Source: Lachnospiraceae bacterium UBA3711 (lineage in GTDB: Bacteria > Bacillota > Clostridia > Lachnospirales > Lachnospiraceae). Taken from it: a stretch of 21,584 nt of DNA. Both the position numbers and the translations under genes were made by a program. The stretch's first letter is position 1; every line of letters begins with the position of its first letter. This document shows, one piece after another, positions 1 to 6,661 of this stretch. The DNA lies in NCBI GenBank assembly GCA_002371345.1, contig DFHY01000066.1, positions 12,244 to 33,827 of the forward strand. The letters are read 5' to 3'. The notes beneath the pieces are model-generated. The model made no database searches. It saw nothing but the letters and a program-made list of their open reading frames with translations, and had not been told where the DNA came from.

Positions 1-173
1 CCTGCGCGGATGGCGCTCCTGTGCGAAGGGCATTGGCCGCTTCTGATCACCTGATCATCCCCGGTCAGAGGAGCATGCGGATCCCAACTCGAAAATAACT
101 GACCAAAACTGTCAGGGCATCAGAGAGTAATACACTCCACATCTGAAATGATGAGAAAGGATGGCGAATATAC
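1..173. other. Noncoding leader before relaxase; possible oriT region
   Basis: This is the stretch directly upstream of the relaxase start, where MobA/MobL elements usually carry their transfer origin. I see a direct repeat of CTGATCA (43-49 and 51-57) and a short inverted repeat, CTGAC at 99-103 and GTCAG at 111-115 with a 7-base loop. Neither is strong enough to name a nic site. The first 50 bases could also be the tail of a gene that begins left of the window, but no product is recognisable. The oriT reading is an inference from position only. Confidence 0.25.
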
Positions 174-1775
174 ATGGCTATCTACCACTGCTCCATCAAG
201 ATCATCAGCCGCTCCTCCGGCCGGTCCGCGGTTGCGTCCGCTGCATATCGCGCCGGTGAAAAACTGCTGAATGATGAGACCGGAATCCTTCATGACTTCA
301 CCCGGAAAGGCGGTGTCATCATAAGCGAAATCCTTATTCCGAAGCATGTGCCGCCAGCATTCCGGGATCGGCAATTTCTCTGGAACGAAGTTCAGAAAAC
401 AGAGCGGCGGTCTGATGCACAGCTTGCACGTGAAGTGGAAGTCGCATTTCCGGTTGAGATGACGCGGACACAGCAGATCGAATGCATCCGGAATTACATT
501 CAGGAGAACTTCGTGTCAGAAGGCATGATCGCCGACTGGGCGCTGCATGACAAAGAGGATGGCAATCCCCACGCACACATCATGCTGACAGTGCGCGGCT
601 TCGATGAAAATGAGCAGTGGCAGCAAAAGACAAAAACCGTCTTCGCCAACACCAGGGATGCGGAAGGCAGAGCCGTATTTGACCCGGCACTGCCCTCCTA
701 CGATCCAAAAGACCGCGAACACACTTCACAGTACCGCATCCCGCAGCTTGACGATAACGGAGAACAGAAAACACGGATACGAAAAGGCAAGGGTACGGAG
801 TATCTCTGGGAGAAAATCACCATTCCGGCCAATGACTGGAATGACAGGCAGAACGCTGAAAAGTGGAGGGCTTCCTGGGCGCGGCACTGCAACCAATACC
901 TGGAAAAGGAACAGCGGATCGACCACCGCTCTTACGCACGGCAGGGGCTGGACCGGGAACCCACCATCCATGAAGGCGTAACCGCCAGAAACATGGAGCT
1001 TGCCGGCATGACCGCCGAGCGCTGTCAGGTCAACCGCGAAGTACGGGAACGGAATGCATTCCGCGACCAGATCCGGAAACTGACCGCGGAACTCACGGCG
1101 GCGATCCTGAAGAAAGCGAGGGAACTCTATGAACGGTTCACAAAACTTGCAGGAACTATTGGAGATCATGAAGAAACAGGAAGACATGATCGCGCTGATG
1201 GAAACCCTTCAGGGCGAAAACGAAAAACTGACCAGGGAACTGGAAGAAAGCCAGAAGAAGCTGAAGCAGAAAACAAAGAGGCTGAAAGAATCGGTCGCAT
1301 TGAACGAGAAGTTGAACAGCGAAAACCGGCAATTGCTTCAGCAGATCGAAAACTGGAACAGCTTGCAGCCCTGATCAGGGAAAAGGAGAAAACGAACAAT
1401 GACAGAATCAAGAAACTTATGGAACGAAGACGAACTGCTCTCTCAGCTGGAAGAGGCACAGGATTATATCGAACAGCTCCAGGACGACAACGGCAATCTG
1501 TCCCGGGCATTCGAGATAAAGAAACAGGAATTAACGGAGCTGAAACAGACAAGCTCATCCGAGATATCGAAGCTGCAATCAGCGCTTCAACAGGCGCAGA
1601 AAAAGATTCAAGAGCAGCGCGATCAGATCGTGAAGCTGAACGGCGCAGACTTGATTTTGAAAGACAACGAGAAGCTGAAGAGCGAGAACAAGCGCATCGT
1701 GAACAAGAACGCGAAGCTCGTGAGCGAGAACGACAGGGTTATGAAAGAAGCTGCTCTCGCGGTAGAAGCCGGTAA
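174..1775 (+). CDS. MobA/MobL-family (MobQ-type) relaxase with double-coded C-terminal tail
   Basis: Predicted relaxase that would nick oriT, hold the 5' end through a tyrosine and lead single-stranded DNA transfer. The N-terminus (MAIYHCSIKIISR, then SAVASAAYRAGEKL) is typical of the MobA/MobL family, and Tyr25 sits where RSF1010 MobA has its catalytic Tyr25. The metal-binding histidines appear in HDKEDGNPHAHIML (His125, His133, His135). The conserved HRSYARQG segment near residue 260 also fits. After about residue 300 the protein becomes a highly charged Arg/Glu-rich tail ending in SCSRGRSR. The start is supported by AGAAAGG at 154-160. From base 1129 onward another frame carries two plausible genes, so the last 215 or so codons are double-coded. 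The relaxase domain is secure; whether the whole tail is made, or is only an open frame kept by the overlapping genes, is less sure. Confidence 0.92.
   Translation: MAIYHCSIKIISRSSGRSAVASAAYRAGEKLLNDETGILHDFTRKGGVIISEILIPKHVPPAFRDRQFLWNEVQKTERRSDAQLAREVEVAFPVEMTRTQQIECIRNYIQENFVSEGMIADWALHDKEDGNPHAHIMLTVRGFDENEQWQQKTKTVFANTRDAEGRAVFDPALPSYDPKDREHTSQYRIPQLDDNGEQKTRIRKGKGTEYLWEKITIPANDWNDRQNAEKWRASWARHCNQYLEKEQRIDHRSYARQGLDREPTIHEGVTARNMELAGMTAERCQVNREVRERNAFRDQIRKLTAELTAAILKKARELYERFTKLAGTIGDHEETGRHDRADGNPSGRKRKTDQGTGRKPEEAEAENKEAERIGRIEREVEQRKPAIASADRKLEQLAALIREKEKTNNDRIKKLMERRRTALSAGRGTGLYRTAPGRQRQSVPGIRDKETGINGAETDKLIRDIEAAISASTGAEKDSRAARSDREAERRRLDFERQREAEEREQAHREQEREARERERQGYERSCSRGRSR
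1129..1374 (+). CDS. Small coiled-coil protein nested inside the relaxase gene
   Basis: An 81-residue frame lying wholly inside the relaxase gene and shifted +1 relative to it. Almost the whole product is heptad-rich helix (MKKQEDMIALMETLQGENEK, then LTRELEESQKKLKQKTKRLK), so a coiled coil is expected. It has no membrane segment and no enzyme motif. It stops 24 bases before the next gene in the same frame. The ribosome binding site is weak (GCGAGGG before the ATG), so translation may depend on ribosomes already on the relaxase message. Its neighbours suggest an accessory mobilization protein, but I do not recognise a characterised family. The alternative is a chance open frame caused by the Glu/Lys-rich composition of the relaxase tail. 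Confidence 0.55.
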   Translation: MNGSQNLQELLEIMKKQEDMIALMETLQGENEKLTRELEESQKKLKQKTKRLKESVALNEKLNSENRQLLQQIENWNSLQP

Positions 1776-2112
1776 GCTCCAGATTCAGAAGAAAGAGGAA
1801 GAGCTTCAGGTGCAGATTAATGCAGCCAGGGAAGCCGAGGCAAGGGCCAGCGAGAAAGAATCGACTGTCGACGCCATCATAAAAAGCAGGGAACACCTGG
1901 TCAGAATGGAGACTGCGGCCCAGATGATAGAAACCGAGTTTCGGTGCCGGATAGAAACCGAGCGCCGCTGTCAGAAAGAAAGCGACCGAAGGCTGAATGA
2001 TTACCGGAGAGAATGGGAAGACGACCGGATTCATTTGACGCGAATCATCATCATTGCAGGATTGTACTCACTCGCACTTACCGCAGCACAGATTATCCAG
2101 TGGATATTTTGA
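1399..2112 (+). CDS. Coiled-coil protein with C-terminal membrane anchor, overlapping relaxase
   Basis: A 237-residue protein whose first 377 bases overlap the relaxase gene in a different frame, while the rest runs alone to 2112. Residues about 10-205 form a long, nearly unbroken coiled coil (for example EEAQDYIEQLQDDNGNLSRA and NEKLKSENKRIVNKNAKLVS). Residues about 213-233 form one hydrophobic segment (IIIIAGLYSLALTAAQIIQW), so it should be tail-anchored with the coil in the cytoplasm. A good AAGGAG at 1382-1387 precedes the ATG. Similar coiled-coil proteins with a C-terminal hydrophobic segment follow MobA/MobL relaxases in clostridial mobilizable elements; this is from memory of the family, not a search. 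A role in bringing the relaxosome to the membrane, as the nested MobB of IncQ plasmids does, is an inference from architecture. The part outside the overlap makes this gene the safer of the two. Confidence 0.78.
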   Translation: MTESRNLWNEDELLSQLEEAQDYIEQLQDDNGNLSRAFEIKKQELTELKQTSSSEISKLQSALQQAQKKIQEQRDQIVKLNGADLILKDNEKLKSENKRIVNKNAKLVSENDRVMKEAALAVEAGKLQIQKKEEELQVQINAAREAEARASEKESTVDAIIKSREHLVRMETAAQMIETEFRCRIETERRCQKESDRRLNDYRREWEDDRIHLTRIIIIAGLYSLALTAAQIIQWIF

Positions 2113-2134
2113 GTTATGACAGGGAGGCTTCACA

Positions 2135-3145
2135 ATGAGAGAAGATTTTATCATGCATTCTAACGATTTACTGCAGCTCAGGTCCCGCATGAGTCCGGAG
2201 CAGATCGGCATACTGGTTATTTCATTATGTCTGTCCTCAATCGGAGAAGACCCCCTTGAGATGGAGCCAGTTGTCGGTGTTGCCTACGATATTTTCCGGG
2301 ACCGCATTCAGCGGGAGCATGAAGCATATGACAAAAAAGCAGAGCGTAACCGGATCAACGGCCGCCGCCATATCGGACATAAAGATCAGGGAGAATCTGC
2401 TGCGACTGCTGCCGCGTCAGCAGCCACCAATGCGGCACAAGGAGGTATGGACAGATCTGACCGTACAACCCAGCAGGAGCCAGGCGAACCCATCGTAACC
2501 CAGCAGAAGCCAGGTGTTATCGGGGGATATATATCAGATCCCAACAGGGGCCTTCCTATACCTAATCCTAATCCTATACCTGATCCTGTCTCTCAAAAAG
2601 AGATATGTGCATCCGGCAAACCTGATGCACCTTCCGATGTCCCTGCAAAAGGTCAGGCGGTAAAGAATTCTGCCTGCTGCTTAGCTGACAGTTCCGCCTG
2701 CGGATCTTCTTCTGCAGCAAAGAAGAAAGCCAATGCCGAGGCAGAGGCAGAGGCTCTGTTCGAGAAACTGTGGATGCAGTATCCCATCAAAAGAGGCAAG
2801 GGTAAGGTCAGCTCTGCAAAGAAACGTACTCTTCTCAAGGTCGGTGAGGAACAGATGCTTCGTGCACTCCAAAGGTATATTGACGAGCATGAGGCCAAAG
2901 AAAGGCATGGCGGATTCGTCCCTGCCTGGAAGAATGGCGACACATTCTTCAACACAGACTACGTAGACTACCTGGACGAGAACTATGTCGCTGCGCCGCG
3001 CGATCCGCCGCGGCCTGCCTCGACATGCTCCGGTTTTCTGAACTACGAGCAAAGCAATACAGACTGGGACTATGTCAGCGAGCAGATTATGCGACAGCAG
3101 GAAGAAGAAGCACTTCGTGATATGGATGTAGTTCTAGGGGCTTAG
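2135..3145 (+). CDS. Replication-associated protein, DUF6291-like N-terminus and replisome-organizer-like C-terminus
   Basis: A 336-residue protein with two ordered ends and a disordered middle. Residues 1-80 (SPEQIGILVISLCLSSIGED, then VVGVAYDIFRDRIQREHEAY) resemble the DUF6291 domain of phage and element proteins, in which a small helical domain ends in a charged run. Residues about 81-205 are Ala-, Gln- and Pro-rich, with a 10-residue repeat (TQQEPGEPIV, TQQKPGVIGG) and a PIPNPNPIPDP stretch. Residues about 208-284 (FEKLWMQYPIKRGKGKVSSA, later GGFVPAWKNGDTFFN) resemble the C-terminal domain of phage replication proteins that have the FWxxYPxKxGKxxA pattern. GGGAGG at 2122-2127 fixes the ATG at 2135, 22 bases after the preceding gene. 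It probably helps the element replicate after excision. No ATPase, primase or Rep endonuclease motif is visible, so this stays tentative. Confidence 0.7.
   Translation: MREDFIMHSNDLLQLRSRMSPEQIGILVISLCLSSIGEDPLEMEPVVGVAYDIFRDRIQREHEAYDKKAERNRINGRRHIGHKDQGESAATAAASAATNAAQGGMDRSDRTTQQEPGEPIVTQQKPGVIGGYISDPNRGLPIPNPNPIPDPVSQKEICASGKPDAPSDVPAKGQAVKNSACCLADSSACGSSSAAKKKANAEAEAEALFEKLWMQYPIKRGKGKVSSAKKRTLLKVGEEQMLRALQRYIDEHEAKERHGGFVPAWKNGDTFFNTDYVDYLDENYVAAPRDPPRPASTCSGFLNYEQSNTDWDYVSEQIMRQQEEEALRDMDVVLGA
2555..2587 (+). repeat. Hexamer-type simple repeat coding alternate prolines
   Basis: A run of CCTATA, CCTAAT and CCTGAT units inside the preceding coding region. It encodes Pro at every second residue (PIPNPNPIPDP). 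A separate 30-base imperfect direct repeat starts at 2467 and 2497 (AACCCAGCAG, then A or G, then AGCCAGG). Both lie in the unstructured linker and are the kind of tract that can change length by slippage without breaking the frame. Confidence 0.7.
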
Positions 3146-3198
3146 GCTCCCGCATCATAAGTGGATTAACAATCATACCAGAAAGGGGGTGATATCAC

Positions 3199-4665
3199 AT
3201 GACAGCCAGACAGCTGGATCTTATTTCCAGAATCCGTTCTTTGAAAATCGTGTTCTCGGACTCCGATTGTGGTATCATTTCCCCAGAGGTTAGCACCCTG
3301 ATCAGGGATATGCAATCAAAACTATTGGACTCTATCCATACCTCGTCAATTCTCCCGCCCAATTCAAGGGGAATGTGGCGGACAACAGTATATGTGACGA
3401 AAGGAGGAAAGAAAACAAGAAGAGACATCTGTGCCAAGACAAAAGAAGCCCTGCTGAACAAGCTCTATGACTTCTATGTCGGTCCCGGAACCCTTGAGGA
3501 TATACACACTCTCTGGGCCAGGCAGCGCAAGGAGGAGAACCTTGCCACAGCGACACTGCAGCGGGAACGGCAGCGGTGGGACAAGTATCTGGCCGGAACA
3601 GATCTTGCGAAGAAGCGGATTGATGAGATCGACAACTTTCTGATCGAGGCTCATCTGCTGAAGATCGTAAAGGAGTTTTCAATAACCGCCAAAGAACTGA
3701 GTGAAATCAAGTTCCTTCTTCGGAAATCATTCAATTATGCATTCCGGCACAAAATGATCCCGGCCAATCCCATGTCAGATGTGGAGGTCAATACCACCGG
3801 CTGCGCTCCGGCTCAGCCTAAGATCAGTGAAACGAGAGTATATCTTTCTGATGAGATCTCTGCGGTTCAGAATGAGATCGATACGGAACTTCGGGACATC
3901 CCGCATAACACTACCGCACTGGCGATCCGTCTTTTGTTTGTCCTTGGACTGCGTGTCGGCGAACTTGTCGCCCTTCGGGCGTCTGATATCAATTGGGAGA
4001 TGCAGACAGTTCACATCCAGCGAATGGAGCAGCGGGCAGAGAAGGGAAAACCGATTCTGGTGAACCACACCAAGAAAAAAAGCCCCTATGGGAACCGCAT
4101 TCTCCCACTCGGGGAAAGCGGAGCCGCAATTATACGGAAGGTAATGACGATCAACAGGGACTACGGATTCCAGGACGAAGATTTCCTTTTCCTCGGTGAG
4201 AAAGGCCAGCGAATCCATATCCGTGCTGTAGACAACAGGATCCGGAAGCTCTGCGCCCGAGCAGGGATCACTCCCGCCAAGTCTGCACATGACATCCGCA
4301 GAACGGTTGCAACCAGACTCTATCGCGGAACTCATGATATTGAGCTTGTTCGTAAATTCCTCGGCCATAGCGATGTCCAGACCTCCTGGGGTTATATCGT
4401 AGATATCGATGGAGAAGAGGAAGATCGCAGGAAGGTCGTAGAAGCCCTGAAGGACCTCGCAGAGCCCTCGAACGGTTCCGCCGGGAATATCATTGCCTTC
4501 AAGGCGAAAGCGGCGCAGAACCGGTTATATGACGTCTCTGCACCAGCTGATGGTCTGGCACCGGATAGTATGCTGCGTGACCACTCCTGCATGCCGGATA
4601 GTGGGCTATTGGCTCCAAAAAAAACAGGTCACACAGTAGTCACACACCTTTTTCAGGCAAAGTAA
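3199..4665 (+). CDS. Tyrosine recombinase/integrase of the mobilizable element
   Basis: A site-specific recombinase of 488 residues. The catalytic set is complete: Arg252 (GLRVGEL), Lys in TKKKS at about 292-294, His364 and Arg367 (AHDIRRT), His390 (FLGH) and nucleophile Tyr399 (SWGYI), nine residues after His390 as is usual. Residues about 60-92 resemble an AP2-like arm-binding domain (TTVYVTKGGKKTRRDICAKT), and residues about 95-195 form the SAM-like core-binding domain. A very strong AAAGGGGGTGAT at 3182-3193 supports the ATG at 3199. About 90 residues follow the catalytic Tyr, which is longer than most integrases; this tail has low conservation potential and ends in HTVVTHLFQAK. The gene points at the 3' end of tRNA-Gly, the presumed target. 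It would drive integration and excision; no excisionase is seen in the window. Confidence 0.95.
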   Translation: MTARQLDLISRIRSLKIVFSDSDCGIISPEVSTLIRDMQSKLLDSIHTSSILPPNSRGMWRTTVYVTKGGKKTRRDICAKTKEALLNKLYDFYVGPGTLEDIHTLWARQRKEENLATATLQRERQRWDKYLAGTDLAKKRIDEIDNFLIEAHLLKIVKEFSITAKELSEIKFLLRKSFNYAFRHKMIPANPMSDVEVNTTGCAPAQPKISETRVYLSDEISAVQNEIDTELRDIPHNTTALAIRLLFVLGLRVGELVALRASDINWEMQTVHIQRMEQRAEKGKPILVNHTKKKSPYGNRILPLGESGAAIIRKVMTINRDYGFQDEDFLFLGEKGQRIHIRAVDNRIRKLCARAGITPAKSAHDIRRTVATRLYRGTHDIELVRKFLGHSDVQTSWGYIVDIDGEEEDRRKVVEALKDLAEPSNGSAGNIIAFKAKAAQNRLYDVSAPADGLAPDSMLRDHSCMPDSGLLAPKKTGHTVVTHLFQAK

Positions 4666-4703
4666 AACCCCGAAAACCCGCATAAACACTGGATTTCCGG
4701 GGT
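4664..4703 (-). terminator. Terminator of tRNA-Gly transcript
   Basis: On the minus strand, ACCCCG (4703-4698) pairs with CGGGGT (4672-4667), and an inner helix of GGAAATCC-like bases against GGGTTTTC extends the stem. It is followed by TTTT and lies just after the tRNA 3' end. The hairpin sits on the element side of the tRNA, so the element may supply the terminator that the tRNA now uses. Confidence 0.65.
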
Positions 4704-4713
4704 AAAAAAAGAG

Positions 4714-4740
4714 AGCGCGAGACGGGATTCGAACCCGCGA
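4714..4740. other. Probable attachment site (att) at the tRNA-Gly 3' end
   Basis: Tyrosine recombinases next to a tRNA normally recombine within its 3' half. The T-arm and 3' acceptor of tRNA-Gly are the closest candidate here and the tRNA is intact. I found no second copy of the T-arm sequence between 1 and 4700, so the partner att must lie left of the window. The exact core is not determined. Confidence 0.5.
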
Positions 4741-4785
4741 CCTTCGCCTTGGCAAGGCGACGCTCCACCCCTGAGCCACTCGCGC
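4714..4785 (-). tRNA. tRNA-Gly (anticodon GCC)
   Basis: The minus strand folds into a full cloverleaf of 72 bases: acceptor GCGCGAG with CTCGCGC, D stem GCTC/GAGC, anticodon stem TCGCC/GGCGA with loop TTGCCAA (anticodon GCC, reads GGC and GGU codons), T stem GCGGG/CCCGT with loop TTCGAAT. CCA is not encoded. The 3' end faces the integrase gene, as expected of an integration target. Confidence 0.96.
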
Positions 4786-4825
4786 ATATCTGTCTGTCCG
4801 CTTCTGTCTCTCACGAACAAAACAG

Positions 4826-4854
4826 ATGATACAATACATACTTTTATTTGTCAA
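4826..4854 (-). promoter_or_regulatory. SigA-type promoter for tRNA-Gly
   Basis: On the minus strand, a perfect -35 TTGACA (4854-4849), a 17-base AT-rich spacer and -10 TATCAT (4831-4826), about 41 bases before the tRNA 5' end. It uncouples the tRNA from the methyltransferase gene upstream. The rest of 4786-4960 is AT-rich, with a short hairpin CGGAAT/ATTCCG (4921-4938) without a T-run. Confidence 0.85.
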
Positions 4855-4960
4855 TACTTTTTATTATTGTATAAGATACTTTTTTCAGTACTATTTCCAA
4901 TGTCCTGCACTATGCTTTGCCGGAATATCTCGATTCCGTAATCTTCAATCAGCAGCTCAT

Positions 4961-6658
4961 TCAGCTGTTGTATCCAAGGATAATCTCACTGCATCCTGAG
5001 CGCTCGTTCAGAAGATGCTCCTCAAGCAGTGTGTACCCTTCCACCCTGCCGGCTGCCTCTTTAAGTGCGGCAGGATTATCAGCAAGAATAATCAGAACCG
5101 CTGTATCTCTGAGTATTGTGGATGCTTTACGTAAGAAACGTTCCGCAAAGTGCGCTCCGTCTTCTTCCTGCGGATCCGGAAGGCTGGTGATTATCTCATC
5201 AAATGGATAATCATGCGTGAAGTCAAAGAAGTCACGGTTTATATAGTGAATCGGAGGAATGCCTGATGTAGCCCCGGTATCCGCCTCTCTGGCATTCTCC
5301 GTATTAATCCTCGCTTTCTCCACCGCTTCCGCGTATCTGTCGACTCCATACACCGGATCTGCTTTTCTGAAAATGCATCTCTCTATGAGGAGTGTCCCTG
5401 TCCCGCAGAACGGATCCAGAACCTGCGCTCCATCCTTGATATACGGAGACGCCAGATAAACAGCAAGAGCCGAAAGAACCGCGGAAGTACTCTGCGCTGT
5501 CGTCTCCTTTCGGTAAGCGAATCGTGTATCAGGCAGAGTAAACAGCTTCAGCATAGGGATCAGGCTGTGATCCCCGCGTTCAATCAGCCTAAGCTCCACC
5601 TCATAATCGGACTCGCTGTTCAGAAGCTTTCCTTTCTCAAGCACATCAAGCCTGGATGCAATCCGTCTGATATACTCTCCTCTCTTCTCTCGCGGAACAG
5701 ACGGGCTCTTGAGTTCAATCCTGTAACGGAAAGGCTGCCCGTTGTCCTCATGAAGGTAGCTGAGGTAATTACCGATCTTCAGATCTCTCAGCCTGGAGGC
5801 TATCATCTTCTCATCACCTGAGACCGGCCTTGCGCCCGGGATCGGCATCAGGCATTCGTTCCAGGTTCTGACCTTCAGAATCTCATGAAGGTCGCCTCCC
5901 TTGACATGCACTCCTCCCCGCATGGCGTGAACAGTACCGCTCCTGATCTGCCCTGCTGTCGCGCCTACGTGCAGGACATTAGTCCGGAGAAGAATCTCCG
6001 GAGCCGGGTTCATTTTTATAAAATGATGCCGCCTGTGCTTCTCATATCTGGCAGTCATATGGCGCAGCCTGGACAGTTCAGCAAGAAGGTGCTTGTCGTT
6101 ATCCCAAAGTGAACTCTTTTGTTCAGTTTGTCTGTCACCGGCATCCTCTGATCCATAGTTCTCAGCATCAGAACCATGTCTGTCACCGGCATCCCCTGAC
6201 CCGGACTTTTCAGCATCACGGCTCTTTGTCTCAGTGCCTCGCTGTTCTGAATCTTTTTCCGCGTCAGATCCGGCATCTTCAGATGTCCCGCTCATCCTGT
6301 CTTCAAGCTCATGTATGCGTTCATACAGCCGCGGCAGGTAATCTCTGTAGTCCATTGACTCTGCCGCTTTCAGGTAGTCCTCGCGCACAAACAGAGTTTC
6401 CTCTGCTTCCCATGCTTCAAAGAGCGCCGGAAGGACATTTTCATCCCGCGTCATTCCGAGAATAAGCGCGGCATTTCTGCGGACCTTAGGATCTTCATGC
6501 TCCAGCAGTTCCAGGAAAAGCCCATAGTCTCCCCTTACCTGATTCATGAACTGCCTTCGCAGAGATTCGTCAGATATGTTCTGGCGGATCTCAATCAGGT
6601 TCTGCCTGACATCCCTGTCCTTCCTGATCTGTTCTATCAGCTGCTCTAATCTTGCCAT
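4961..6658 (-). CDS. HEAT-repeat SAM-dependent methyltransferase, Trm11/RlmL-like
   Basis: A 565-residue protein in three parts. Residues about 1-120 are helical and HEAT-like (LFLELLEHEDPKVRRNAALI, then LPALFEAWEA). Residues about 123-185 form a hydrophilic Asp/Glu/Ser/Gly linker with a duplicated 16-residue unit. The C-terminal part is a Rossmann methyltransferase with SAM motif DPFCGTGTLL (415-424) and the acidic end of the next strand, GVDRYAEAV. It resembles the Trm11/RlmL group that methylates RNA guanines. The motif IV position, normally Asn/Asp-Pro-Pro-Tyr, reads ITSLPDP (490-496), so the target base is uncertain. No clear THUMP domain is seen. The start lies 3 bases after the amidase stop, so the two are probably one transcript. 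The methyltransferase fold is secure; the substrate is unknown. Confidence 0.85.
   Translation of the reverse strand: MARLEQLIEQIRKDRDVRQNLIEIRQNISDESLRRQFMNQVRGDYGLFLELLEHEDPKVRRNAALILGMTRDENVLPALFEAWEAEETLFVREDYLKAAESMDYRDYLPRLYERIHELEDRMSGTSEDAGSDAEKDSEQRGTETKSRDAEKSGSGDAGDRHGSDAENYGSEDAGDRQTEQKSSLWDNDKHLLAELSRLRHMTARYEKHRRHHFIKMNPAPEILLRTNVLHVGATAGQIRSGTVHAMRGGVHVKGGDLHEILKVRTWNECLMPIPGARPVSGDEKMIASRLRDLKIGNYLSYLHEDNGQPFRYRIELKSPSVPREKRGEYIRRIASRLDVLEKGKLLNSESDYEVELRLIERGDHSLIPMLKLFTLPDTRFAYRKETTAQSTSAVLSALAVYLASPYIKDGAQVLDPFCGTGTLLIERCIFRKADPVYGVDRYAEAVEKARINTENAREADTGATSGIPPIHYINRDFFDFTHDYPFDEIITSLPDPQEEDGAHFAERFLRKASTILRDTAVLIILADNPAALKEAAGRVEGYTLLEEHLLNERSGCSEIILGYNS
6131..6226. repeat. 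Two tandem 48-bp imperfect repeats in the methyltransferase linker
   Basis: TCTGTCACCGGCATCC begins at 6131 and again at 6179, a period of 48 bases. On the coding strand this gives a 16-residue unit of the type GSxDAGDRHGSDAENY. The frame is kept, so it changes linker length only. Confidence 0.8.
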
Positions 6659-6661
6659 TTG

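Noticed and set aside
726..1187. 153-codon minus-strand frame opposite the relaxase
   Set aside because: It mirrors the relaxase codons, has no ribosome binding site and no recognisable domain; the + frame has clear relaxase motifs.
3775..4368. 197-codon minus-strand frame opposite the integrase
   Set aside because: It lies over the catalytic core of a complete tyrosine recombinase and resembles no protein family.
4921..4938. Terminator for the methyltransferase gene
   Set aside because: A 6-bp stem CGGAAT/ATTCCG exists but no T-run follows on the minus strand.
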